Assembly (NCBI GenBank): GCA_944390355.1
Contig: CALXPT010000009.1
Coordinates: 1 to 55,699 of the forward strand
DNA length: 55,699 nucleotides
Direction: 5' to 3'
Source of the DNA: an uncultured Alphaproteobacteria bacterium
GTDB taxonomy: Bacteria > Pseudomonadota > Alphaproteobacteria > RF32 > CAG-239
The position numbers and the translations under genes were made by a program. Below are positions 48,499 through 55,699 of this stretch, piece after piece. The notes under the pieces were generated by a model. That model did not search any database. It worked only from the letters and a program-made list of their open reading frames with translations, and was not told where the DNA came from. The first letter of the stretch is position 1, and each line of letters starts with the position of its first letter.

Positions 48499-49839
48499 CT
48501 ATTCAAAATACTGGATGTATAACCATGCGCAGCTTATGCCAACGCTGATTAACATCACGGGTATTGACCACTTCAAGAAACGGATGAAGTTGATGTGGTT
48601 GCCGTGGCGTTGCGCCAAGCCTGCCACAATCACGTTGGCTGATGCGCCAATTAATGTTCCGTTGCCGCCAAAGCAAGCGCCAAGTGATAATGCCCACCAT
48701 ACAGGCATCATGGCTTCACGGCCGCCAAGCTCGGCTTCCATCGATTTTATCATCGGTATCATCGTGGCCACAAACGGGATGTTATCAATCACGCTTGAAA
48801 CAATGGCCGATACCCAGACAATCAGCAACATGGTCTTGGAGATTGAGCCCTCCGTCAACTTTATAAACTCTTGTCCCAAAAGTTTTAACACGCCGGTTTC
48901 TTCCAATCCATATACCACGACAAACAAGCCGGTGAAGAAAAATATCGTTGTCCAATCAACTAACGCTAAAGCTTCTGCCGTTTTGGCTTCTCGTTCGTCG
49001 TGGCGATTGCCCCATGTGTATAGCATCAGCAAAACTGCCGCACCGCAGATTGCGATTGTGCCGTTGTTTAGATGAATGTGTTCCGCCATGATGAAACCCA
49101 GTATGACAACAAACAAAACGCTTAAGCATTTGGCCAAAAGTGCTTTGTCGGTGATGGATTTGCTTTCATCTATTTTCATAACTTCCGCGCGTCTTCTACT
49201 GTCGGTCTTTAAGTGACGTCCCCAGAAAAAGTCAAATATCATGATGATGACAAACATCGTGAATATTACAACAGGTGTCAACTCTCTAACAAAGTCCATA
49301 AATGACAAGTTTAGAGATGAGCCAATCAAGATGTTGGGAGGGTCACCAATTAAGGTTGCCGTACCACCGATGTTGGCAGCAAAAATCTCCAATATCAGGT
49401 AGGGATACGGATTAACTTTTAATTTTTCTGTTATTTGGAAAGTTACCGGCACGATTAACAAAACGGTGGTAACATTATCCAAAAAGGCTGAAAAAAATGC
49501 GGTTACGATTGCCAAAACTGCCAATAATCCTCTTGGGTTGGCGTGTACTTTTTTGGCTCCCCAGAAAGCCACGTATTGGAACATGCCTGACTTTTCACAA
49601 ATACCGACGATGGTCATCATGCCGATAAGCAAAGCCAAAGTGTTAAAGTCTATTCCTTTTAAAGCCGTTGTTTGTGTTAATATGCCTGTGAAAATCATGA
49701 TGGCTGCAGCCAATAAGGCGACAACGGCACGGTTTAATTTTTCAGAGAACAATATTAAATAACATACGACGACGATTATTGTGGCAACTATCTGCGGATT
49801 TAATCCAAAAATTAAATGTGATGCAGTTGCTGCGTCCAT
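48499..49839 (-). CDS. ArsB/NhaD-type ion transporter, paralog 1
   Basis: The 446-residue inner-membrane permease has about 11 to 12 hydrophobic segments. The signature IGDPPNILIGSSLNLSFMDF (residues about 160-180), the LLDNVTTVLLIVPVTF-like region before it and the inverted-repeat counterpart VIDNIPFVATMIP with FGGNGTLIGASANVI in the second half define the ArsB/NhaD/P-protein group of the ion transporter superfamily. Sodium/proton exchange is the usual activity for the NhaD branch, but the substrate is not certain. GAAGG precedes the ATG. A close paralog lies at 54211. Confidence 0.85.
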   Translation of the reverse strand: MDAATASHLIFGLNPQIVATIIVVVCYLILFSEKLNRAVVALLAAAIMIFTGILTQTTALKGIDFNTLALLIGMMTIVGICEKSGMFQYVAFWGAKKVHANPRGLLAVLAIVTAFFSAFLDNVTTVLLIVPVTFQITEKLKVNPYPYLILEIFAANIGGTATLIGDPPNILIGSSLNLSFMDFVRELTPVVIFTMFVIIMIFDFFWGRHLKTDSRRRAEVMKIDESKSITDKALLAKCLSVLFVVILGFIMAEHIHLNNGTIAICGAAVLLMLYTWGNRHDEREAKTAEALALVDWTTIFFFTGLFVVVYGLEETGVLKLLGQEFIKLTEGSISKTMLLIVWVSAIVSSVIDNIPFVATMIPMIKSMEAELGGREAMMPVWWALSLGACFGGNGTLIGASANVIVAGLAQRHGNHINFIRFLKWSIPVMLISVGISCAWLYIQYFE

Positions 49840-49934
49840 GATAAACTTCCTTCATTTATGTTAAAAAATACTTTTTACACCCTCACATATAACCGTCATA
49901 AGCTAAAATTGTATTAATTTTTGTAAAATTATAT

Positions 49935-49970
49935 AAAAAGCATAATCCATTCATTGAATTATGCTCCTTT
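49935..49970 (-). terminator. Terminator of the 50790 hydrolase gene
   Basis: GCATAAT pairs with ATTATGC; the minus-strand transcript then has a U-rich tail. Confidence 0.65.
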
Positions 49971-50004
49971 ATATGCTTGAATTTGCTTGAAATATGTTTT
50001 TTAA

Positions 50005-50790
50005 CTATTCTTCATCATCCAAGAAAGAATCGTCGTCGTTGAAATCTTCATCCATATCTTGAGAATCGTCTTCCAACAATAAGGTTTCATCGGTAGAATC
50101 CTCTATCTCGGATTTGCGACGGCGGCCACGGCGTTTTTTCTGCGGGCTTTTTTTGGTGGCGGCATTGATAATGTAGTTGCCGGTAATCTTGTATAAGTCA
50201 ACCAAATGATTGTTATACATGTGGTCGGCGTCTTCTATCTCGGCAAAATCGACCTCAACATTGCGCAAGGTATTTAGTCTCCGCGCCATTGTGGCAACAG
50301 AGGCCGGATTGCCGATTTCGTCCTTGCCGCCCTGAATGATTAATCCTGATGTGGGGCAGGGAGCCAGAAATGAAAAATCTTTTTCGTTTGATGGAGGCGA
50401 AACGGCTATGAAATTGTTAATGTCAGGGCGGCGCATTAATAGCTGTAAACCTATCCATGCTCCGAACGAATAGCCGGCTATCCAGCACTGGCGGGCATCG
50501 GGGTTAACCGACTGCAGCCAATCCAGTGCGACCGTGGCATCGGATAATTCTCCTGGGCCGTCTTCAAATTCGCCTTGCGAACGGCCGACGCCCCTGAAGT
50601 TGAAACGTAGTACCGAAAAACCCAGATTTTGAAAACAGTTAAACAGTGTATAAACAACTTTGTTGTTCATTGTGCCACCGTACTGCGGGTTGGGGTGTAA
50701 AATTAAGGCTACCGGTGCGTTGGGACGTTCACTTTGGTGATAGCGTCCCTCTAAGCGGCCGGCGTGGCCATTGAATAAAACTTCGCTCAT
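50005..50790 (-). CDS. Alpha/beta hydrolase of the COG2945 type
   Basis: The 261-residue product has LILHPNPQYGGTMNNKVVY, then FNFRGVGRSQGEFEDGPGE and the nucleophile elbow AGYSFGAW (GYSFG), all typical of COG2945 predicted hydrolases. The acid and His sit in GGKDEIGN and EDADHMY. The last 50 residues form a separate tail, first basic (KKSPQKKRRGRRRK), then very acidic, that is not part of the fold. The substrate is unknown. The start is at 50790; longer frames cross the promoter shared with the divergent cysE. Confidence 0.88.
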   Translation of the reverse strand: MSEVLFNGHAGRLEGRYHQSERPNAPVALILHPNPQYGGTMNNKVVYTLFNCFQNLGFSVLRFNFRGVGRSQGEFEDGPGELSDATVALDWLQSVNPDARQCWIAGYSFGAWIGLQLLMRRPDINNFIAVSPPSNEKDFSFLAPCPTSGLIIQGGKDEIGNPASVATMARRLNTLRNVEVDFAEIEDADHMYNNHLVDLYKITGNYIINAATKKSPQKKRRGRRRKSEIEDSTDETLLLEDDSQDMDEDFNDDDSFLDDEE

Positions 50791-50914
50791 TATACTTTTA
50801 TCTCTTTTTATCTCTGTTATTTTAACATTAATTTTATTAATATACTTGTATCTTATTTTAAGAATCTTGTATAAATTCTTAATTTCGGAATAATTTGAGG
50901 AAATATAACACAAA

Positions 50915-51607
50915 ATGAACAAAAATTTCAAGATGATTCGTCAAGAGGTTCAGGCCGTGTTGGACAGAGACCCTGCAACCGGCTCCAAACTCGAGGCTGT
51001 GCTTTGTTCTTCCGGCTTTCACGCTATTTTAATGCATCGGATGAATCATTGGCTTTGGAAAAAAAATTTTAAGCTGACGGCGCGTGTCTTATCTCAATTT
51101 ACGCGTTTTTTGACCGGTATTGAAATCCATCCGGCAGCGCGAATCGGAAAAGGCTTTTTTATTGACCATGGTATGGGGGTTGTTATCGGCGAAACAACTC
51201 AAATCGGTGATAATGTTACTTTGTATCATGATGTTACGCTGGGCGGAACAACCGTGTTTTCCAAAGACGGAAAAGTTACCAGCAAACGTCATCCGACCGT
51301 CGGAAATAATGTGATTATCGGGTCGGGGGCACAGGTCTTGGGGCCGATTAATATCGGTGATAATGTTAAAATCGGTTCAAATGCCATTGTTACCAAAGAT
51401 GTGGCTCCTGATACTACGGTGGTTGGTATGGCCGCTCATCATGTGGCGGAAATTAACGGTCGCAATAAACGCAGAAAAGAGCGTTTTGCTGCTTATGGTT
51501 TGGTGGAAAATCTCGAAGATCCGCTCGAGGAGAAAATTAGGCTTTTAACTCAAGAAGTCAATGACCTTAAAACCGAAATCACTCGTTTGAAAGAACTCAA
51601 AAAATGA
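50915..51607 (+). CDS. cysE: Serine O-acetyltransferase
   Basis: The enzyme makes O-acetylserine from serine and acetyl-CoA, the first step of cysteine synthesis. The 230-residue product has the N-terminal helical domain (residues 1-65) and a left-handed beta-helix with IHPAARIGKGFFIDHGMGVVIGETTQIG, LYHDVTLGGT and KRHPTVGNNVIIGSGAQVLGPI, in which the active-site His-Asp pair (DHGMG, HDVT) is intact. The C-terminal tail is a long charged helix. The next gene, mnmA, overlaps its stop as ATGA, so the two are translationally coupled. This links sulfur acquisition to tRNA thiolation. Confidence 0.95.
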   Translation: MNKNFKMIRQEVQAVLDRDPATGSKLEAVLCSSGFHAILMHRMNHWLWKKNFKLTARVLSQFTRFLTGIEIHPAARIGKGFFIDHGMGVVIGETTQIGDNVTLYHDVTLGGTTVFSKDGKVTSKRHPTVGNNVIIGSGAQVLGPINIGDNVKIGSNAIVTKDVAPDTTVVGMAAHHVAEINGRNKRRKERFAAYGLVENLEDPLEEKIRLLTQEVNDLKTEITRLKELKK

Positions 51608-52680
51608 TGCCTTTGTTTGCTGATAAAAAGCCTTCTCAAACGCGTATTTGTGTAGCGATGTCCGGCGGGGTGGACAGTTCTGCCGCGGTGGTTATGCTTA
51701 AAAATGCCGGTTATGACGTGTTTGGTTTGACCATGCGTTTGCTCCAAAAGCCTTATGTTTTTGAAAACGAATCGGTTAACGATGCCGGCAAAGTTGCTCA
51801 AAAGCTCGGAATTACTCATGAGTATTTGGATTTTACTCAAGATTTTAAAACAAAAGTAGTGGATTATTTTGCCGATGCTTATATTCAGGGGTTGACGCCT
51901 ACTCCTTGTGTGATGTGCAATCGTTTTATTAAACTCGGTGCTTTGGCCGAAGAGGCCAAAAAGCGTGGGGCGGACGTTATGGTTACAGGTCATTATGCCG
52001 ATGTGCGCGTTGTTAATGGGCAGGTCGAATTGCGGCGGGCTAGAGACTTAGTGCGCGACCAGAGTTATTTTTTGTTTAATGTGGAGAAGAAATATTTAAA
52101 TATGCTGCGTTGTCCGCTGGCTGAATTGTCAAAAGATGATACGCGAAAAATTGTGCAAGAGGCCGGTCTTGAGATTTTTGATAAACCGGACAGTCAAGAT
52201 ATTTGTTTTGTGCAAAAGGGAAAGTATGTTGATTTGATTAATCAGCTCAGGCCGGATTATCTTTTGAAAAAAGGCGATATTGTTGATTTGGGCGGAAATG
52301 TCTTGGGGCAGCATAACGGCATTATTCATTACACCATCGGACAACGCAGAGGTTTGGGAATCGGCGGGGGGGCTATCTATTATGTAATCGGAATTGATGC
52401 TCTTAAAAATCAAGTTATTGTCGGCTCTCATGAAGATTTGAAGTGTCGCGGAGTGCTTATTGGCAATGTTAACTGGCTCGGTGAGGATAGACCCGAAGTT
52501 TTGTATTGTGATGTTAAACTTCGTTCCAGACAGAATTTGGTTAAGGCGGAGGTCGAGTTTTTATCTGAAAATCGTGCAAAAGTTAAACTTTTAGATGAGT
52601 TTTACGGTGCAGCGGCCGGACAAGGATGTTGTTTCTATCAAGAGAACCGCGTTTTGGGCGGCGGGTTTATTTTGCCTTAA
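51604..52680 (+). CDS. mnmA: tRNA-specific 2-thiouridylase MnmA
   Basis: The enzyme adds sulfur to U34 of tRNA(Lys), tRNA(Glu) and tRNA(Gln). The 358-residue product has the PP-loop AMSGGVDSSAAVVML (SGGVDSS at residues 20-26), the catalytic cysteine in TPTPCVMCNRFIK, the second cysteine in DSQDICFVQKGKY, and TIGQRRGLGIGG from the central domain. All expected catalytic elements are intact. It is coupled to cysE through the ATGA overlap. Confidence 0.96.
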   Translation: MMPLFADKKPSQTRICVAMSGGVDSSAAVVMLKNAGYDVFGLTMRLLQKPYVFENESVNDAGKVAQKLGITHEYLDFTQDFKTKVVDYFADAYIQGLTPTPCVMCNRFIKLGALAEEAKKRGADVMVTGHYADVRVVNGQVELRRARDLVRDQSYFLFNVEKKYLNMLRCPLAELSKDDTRKIVQEAGLEIFDKPDSQDICFVQKGKYVDLINQLRPDYLLKKGDIVDLGGNVLGQHNGIIHYTIGQRRGLGIGGGAIYYVIGIDALKNQVIVGSHEDLKCRGVLIGNVNWLGEDRPEVLYCDVKLRSRQNLVKAEVEFLSENRAKVKLLDEFYGAAAGQGCCFYQENRVLGGGFILP

Positions 52681-52758
52681 GCTAAATGTCATGGAATTGT
52701 AACTTTTTTTAAGGGTCGGATGTGCTATAATTATTTTAAACAGAGGGAGATTCTCGTC

Positions 52759-53286
52759 ATGAAAAGTTTATGGTATATTTCGGCGTTGTTGATGGGGTTC
52801 GGACTAGCTTGTAACTCTTATGCTTTACCCGCTGACCCGTGGGCTGTCCAGTCTCAGGATTATTTGCAGGAAAATGATGCAACCGTGGATGAGGAGACTG
52901 ATTCTTGGACGGATAAGCTCTCGGCATGGAAAGAGGAAATGTTTGATAATGCTGTTGACAGTAAAGCTGCCGTTGATGCCGAATTTGATGCTTTGGTCGA
53001 TAGATTGGATGCTCAGAAATCTTCGGACATTCAAACGTCGGATATGGCTTTCGGAAAACTTAAAAAAGAAAAAACATCTTCTTCTTCCTTTCAGTTTGAT
53101 TTTTCCGATTTATGGGATAAATTTGTCGGTAAACTCTCTGCTATGTGGGATTGGTTTTGCGATTTGCTTGATGGTTTTGCTCAAAAATGTCTTAACTGGG
53201 CAAATTCCGGTATGCAAAGGCTTTCTTCCGAGACAATTTCAATTAAAAATGAACTGAGCGGAGCGGTCAAAGATTTGACTCGATGA
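52759..53286 (+). CDS. Exported protein of unknown function
   Basis: The 175-residue product starts with a signal peptide (MKSLWYISALLMGFGLACNSYA). The mature part is acidic, then contains a helical, tryptophan-rich region (FSDLWDKFVGKLSAMWDWFCDLLDGF, residues about 116-141) that looks amphipathic. A TATAAT at 52726 and AGAGGGAG before the ATG support the start. There is no family match that I recognise. Its promoter is separate from that of mnmA. Confidence 0.75.
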   Translation: MKSLWYISALLMGFGLACNSYALPADPWAVQSQDYLQENDATVDEETDSWTDKLSAWKEEMFDNAVDSKAAVDAEFDALVDRLDAQKSSDIQTSDMAFGKLKKEKTSSSSFQFDFSDLWDKFVGKLSAMWDWFCDLLDGFAQKCLNWANSGMQRLSSETISIKNELSGAVKDLTR

Positions 53287-53331
53287 TGTCTGCCGATTTG
53301 AGAATATTTCTCGTCGGATGAAAAATATTTG

Positions 53332-53359
53332 TTGACTCAAGCGGGCAAGATGTTATTAA
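53332..53359 (+). promoter_or_regulatory. Promoter of the TrmJ-like gene
   Basis: TTGACT, a 16-base spacer and TATTAA. The expected transcription start is near 53366. Confidence 0.55.
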
Positions 53360-53394
53360 CTCCCCTAGATTTATGTTTTTGGGGGAGATATGCT

Positions 53395-54114
53395 ATGTTG
53401 GCTCCGGTCGTGATTTTGGTTAATCCGCAGATGTGTGAAAATGTCGGTATGGCGGCGCGCGCGATGATGAACTGCGGTGTTTCCGAAATGCGTTTGGTGG
53501 CGCCCAGAGAAAATCACTTATCCGAAAAGGCGATTGCCGCTTCTTCGGGTGCGGAGAAAATTTTGCAGGCGGCGAAGGTTTTTTCCTCAACCAGAGAGGC
53601 AGTGGCTGATTTGAATATTGTTTATGCCTCAACAGCCAGAAAGCGCAATATGATTAAAGAGGTTTTAACCGCACAGGGCGCGGGAGGTGAAATTTCTCAA
53701 AAAGCTTTGGGCGGTATTCATGCCGGTATTCTCTTCGGGCCGGAGCGCACGGGGCTGCATAATGATGATGTGGCTTTGGCTGATAAAATTATTGAAATTC
53801 CTCTCAACCCCGAACATTGCTCGCTTAATCTCTCTCAAGCGGTTTTGCTCGTTTGTTATGAATGGTATAAGACCCAAGCGGTTGCGCCCGATGCTCAGAT
53901 GGTTACCAACGGTGCTCCCTTTGTGGAAAAAGAAAAGCTTTATCGTTTTTTTGATTTTCTTGAAAATAAGCTCTCTGATTGTAAAGCTTTTCAGGATGAT
54001 GAAAAACATCCTAAAATGATGATTAATCTTCAAAATATTTTTTTGCGCGGTGAATTAACCGAGCCGGAGCTTAACTCTCTTTATGGCGTTATAAACTTTT
54101 TATCAGGTCACTAA
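53395..54114 (+). CDS. trmJ: TrmJ-type tRNA 2'-O-methyltransferase
   Basis: A SPOUT-fold RNA methyltransferase of 239 residues. VILVNPQMCENVGMAARAMMNCG at the start, LFGPERTGLHNDDVALAD in the middle and IPLNPEHCSLNLSQAVLLVCYEW form the SAM-binding knot and are characteristic of the TrmJ/LasT group, which methylates the ribose of nucleotide 32 in tRNAs. The start at 53395 follows GGGGGAG; upstream in-frame codons overlap the promoter. Confidence 0.85.
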   Translation: MLAPVVILVNPQMCENVGMAARAMMNCGVSEMRLVAPRENHLSEKAIAASSGAEKILQAAKVFSSTREAVADLNIVYASTARKRNMIKEVLTAQGAGGEISQKALGGIHAGILFGPERTGLHNDDVALADKIIEIPLNPEHCSLNLSQAVLLVCYEWYKTQAVAPDAQMVTNGAPFVEKEKLYRFFDFLENKLSDCKAFQDDEKHPKMMINLQNIFLRGELTEPELNSLYGVINFLSGH

Positions 54115-54210
54115 CAATTGTTTTTGTTATTTATTTTTTCTCGAATTAACTAAAAATTTTATATTTTGTTTGAGAATGGAATTGTTTTTTATGTTAGTGG
54201 GAGAAAAAAT

Positions 54211-55527
54211 ATGCACTCTGCCGAGGTGATTTTTGGTTGGAATCCGATGGTGGTTTCAAGCGTTATCCTTATCATCAGCTATATTATCTTGTTTACCGAA
54301 AAGCTTAATCGTGCCGTGATTGCTTTAATCGGTGCGGGGGTGATGATTATTTGCGGGGTTTTAACTCAAGCTCAAGCGATTAAGGGAATCGATTTTAATA
54401 CGTTGGCACTGCTTATCGGGATGATGATTGTGGTCGGTATTTGTGAAAAATCAGGAATGTTTCAATATGTGGCTATTTGGGGAGCTCAACAAGTGAAGGC
54501 CAGCCCTCGCGGGATGATGGTGGTGTTGGCCGTCGTTACTGCCATGTTCTCGGCTTTGCTCGACAATGTTACGACGGTTTTACTTTTGGTGCCGGTTACG
54601 TTTCAGATTACGCGGAAGCTTAAAATTTCGCCTTATCCGTATTTGATTTTGGAGATTTTTGCTTCCAATATCGGCGGTACGGCAACACTTATCGGCGACC
54701 CGCCTAATATTTTGCTCGGTTCGGCCTTGAATCTCTCCTTTATGGATTTTGTCAGAGAGCTTACGTTGATTGTGGCTTTAACCATGGTTGCTTTGCTGGT
54801 TGTGTTTGATTTTGCTTACGGACGTCATTTGAAAACCAATAAGCGTTGTCGAGCAGAGGTGATGTCGATTGATAAAAACTCCACCATTACCGACAAGGTT
54901 TTGCTTATCAAATGTTTGGTGGTGCTTTTTTGTGTGATTTTGGGTTTTGTGTGTGCCGAGCATTTCCATATTGCAAACGGTACAATCGCCATGACGGGAG
55001 CCGTGATTATGATTTTGCTCTACACTTGGGGAAATCGTCATGATGAGAGAGAAGCCAAAACGGCTGAAATCTTTACGCTGGTGGATTGGACGACGATTTT
55101 CTTCTTCGCCGGTTTGTTTGCCATTGTTTATGGTTTGGAAGAGGCCGGTGTTTTGGTTCTTTTGGGGCAAAAATTCGTTGAGTTTTCCGAAGGGAGTATT
55201 GATAAAGCCGTGTTCTTGGTGTTGTGGGTGTCGGCAGTCGTGTCGGCGGCCATTGATAATATCCCTTTTGTTGCGACTATGATTCCCGTGTTGAAGTCTA
55301 TGGAGGTTGAAATGGGCGGCCGTGAGGCTATGATGCCCGTGTGGTGGGCTTTGTCCCTCGGGTCTTGTTTCGGCGGAAACGGTACGCTTATTGCCGCATC
55401 GGCTAATGTGATTGTGGCCGGTATGGCTCAGCGCGAAGGTACTCCCATTTCTTTCTTGGGGTTCCTTAAGTGGTCCGTTCCGGTTACTATCGGCTCGGTG
55501 CTGATTGCCAGTCTCAAATTTATGTAA
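54211..55527 (+). CDS. ArsB/NhaD-type ion transporter, paralog 2
   Basis: The 438-residue membrane protein is closely related to the product of 48499: both share IIL(F)xEKLNRAV, GIDFNTLALLIGMM, ICEKSGMFQYVA, IGDPPNIL(I/L)GS, HDEREAKTAE, DNIPFVATMIP and FGGNGTLI. The start at 54211 follows GTGGGAGAAAAAAT. A terminator follows. Two closely similar copies within 6 kb indicate a duplication with later divergence. They may differ in ion or pH preference. Confidence 0.85.
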   Translation: MHSAEVIFGWNPMVVSSVILIISYIILFTEKLNRAVIALIGAGVMIICGVLTQAQAIKGIDFNTLALLIGMMIVVGICEKSGMFQYVAIWGAQQVKASPRGMMVVLAVVTAMFSALLDNVTTVLLLVPVTFQITRKLKISPYPYLILEIFASNIGGTATLIGDPPNILLGSALNLSFMDFVRELTLIVALTMVALLVVFDFAYGRHLKTNKRCRAEVMSIDKNSTITDKVLLIKCLVVLFCVILGFVCAEHFHIANGTIAMTGAVIMILLYTWGNRHDEREAKTAEIFTLVDWTTIFFFAGLFAIVYGLEEAGVLVLLGQKFVEFSEGSIDKAVFLVLWVSAVVSAAIDNIPFVATMIPVLKSMEVEMGGREAMMPVWWALSLGSCFGGNGTLIAASANVIVAGMAQREGTPISFLGFLKWSVPVTIGSVLIASLKFM

Positions 55528-55546
55528 TCGGGGGATAAATCTGTTT

Positions 55547-55573
55547 GCGGGGAGGCTTTTCCCCGCTTTTTTT
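55547..55573 (+). terminator. Terminator after the second permease gene
   Basis: GCGGGG pairs with CCCCGC around a short loop, then a T run. Confidence 0.85.
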
Positions 55574-55614
55574 GCTTCCTAAGGGAAAAATTTGCTCTTT
55601 TTGTCAGAAATTAG

Positions 55615-55642
55615 TTGACAGCACGAAAAAGTTATGTATATT
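55615..55642 (+). promoter_or_regulatory. Promoter at the window end
   Basis: TTGACA, a 16-base spacer and TATATT, with an AT-rich leader. It precedes an ATG at 55690 whose gene runs out of the window (only three codons visible). Confidence 0.65.
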
Positions 55643-55699
55643 GCAAACAAAAGATTTTTGTTTAATCTATAAAAATTGGATGGTTTAATATGTACGCAG

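Noticed and set aside
53360..53387. Hairpin sequestering the Shine-Dalgarno of the TrmJ-like gene
   Set aside because: CTCCCC can pair with GGGGAG, but its left arm overlaps the base after the -10 box and lies upstream of the expected transcript start, so it would not be in the mRNA.

Overview
The window looks like an AT-rich alphaproteobacterial chromosome, probably from a gut-associated lineage. This rests on the gene order pal-cpoB-tilS-ftsH followed by glmM, on ppdK, rpsU, a YdcH/DUF465 gene and a truncated rplY, and on the many orphan secreted proteins. The host is an inference; no rRNA or tRNA is present to confirm it. Housekeeping genes mostly have clear Shine-Dalgarno (SD) sites. Most accessory genes instead share a TTGACA-type promoter and an AT-rich leader without an SD. 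Layout: 1-90 rplY start; 331-866 internally deleted IS3-like element; 929-5061 a surface lipoprotein plus outer-membrane-barrel pair of Bacteroidota flavour; 5944-8616 ppdK. From 8.6 to 10.2 kb lies an array of long imperfect palindromes, a small HTH gene and a conserved structured non-coding element. A near copy of that module follows ftsH at 26.0-27.1 kb. Each copy leads into a member of a four-gene five-helix membrane protein family (10366, 12223, 27326, 30982). Between them are secreted and lipoprotein genes (13.2-16.1 kb), six orphan genes in two paralogous groups (16.2-21.1 kb), and the envelope/tRNA block pal-cpoB-tilS-ftsH. A second accessory block (27.3-32.8 kb) separates ftsH from glmM. 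After glmM come a sensor kinase and an acidic repeat protein. Next is a roughly 2-kb inverted duplication (37.59-39.59 kb and 42.97-44.96 kb) of a two-gene operon: a Cys-rich exported protein and a coiled-coil protein with a DUF1566/C-type-lectin-like end. It brackets rpsU, a DUF465 gene, pfkA, a secreted nuclease and a lipoprotein. The rest holds a Nudix gene, small orphans, a G-rich purine repeat, a flagellin C-terminal remnant beside an IS end, two ArsB/NhaD-type permeases, a COG2945 hydrolase, cysE-mnmA, an exported orphan and a TrmJ-type methyltransferase. The most interesting signals are four. First, the last 25-codon variable stretch of the two DUF1566-like paralogs differs at 20 codons, all nonsynonymous and almost all at codon positions 1 and 2, which is the signature expected of a diversity-generating retroelement acting from outside the window. 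Second, the palindromic repeats show compensatory changes in their stems. Third, the HTH/structured-element/membrane-protein module is duplicated. Fourth, an orphan regulon shares SD-less leaders.
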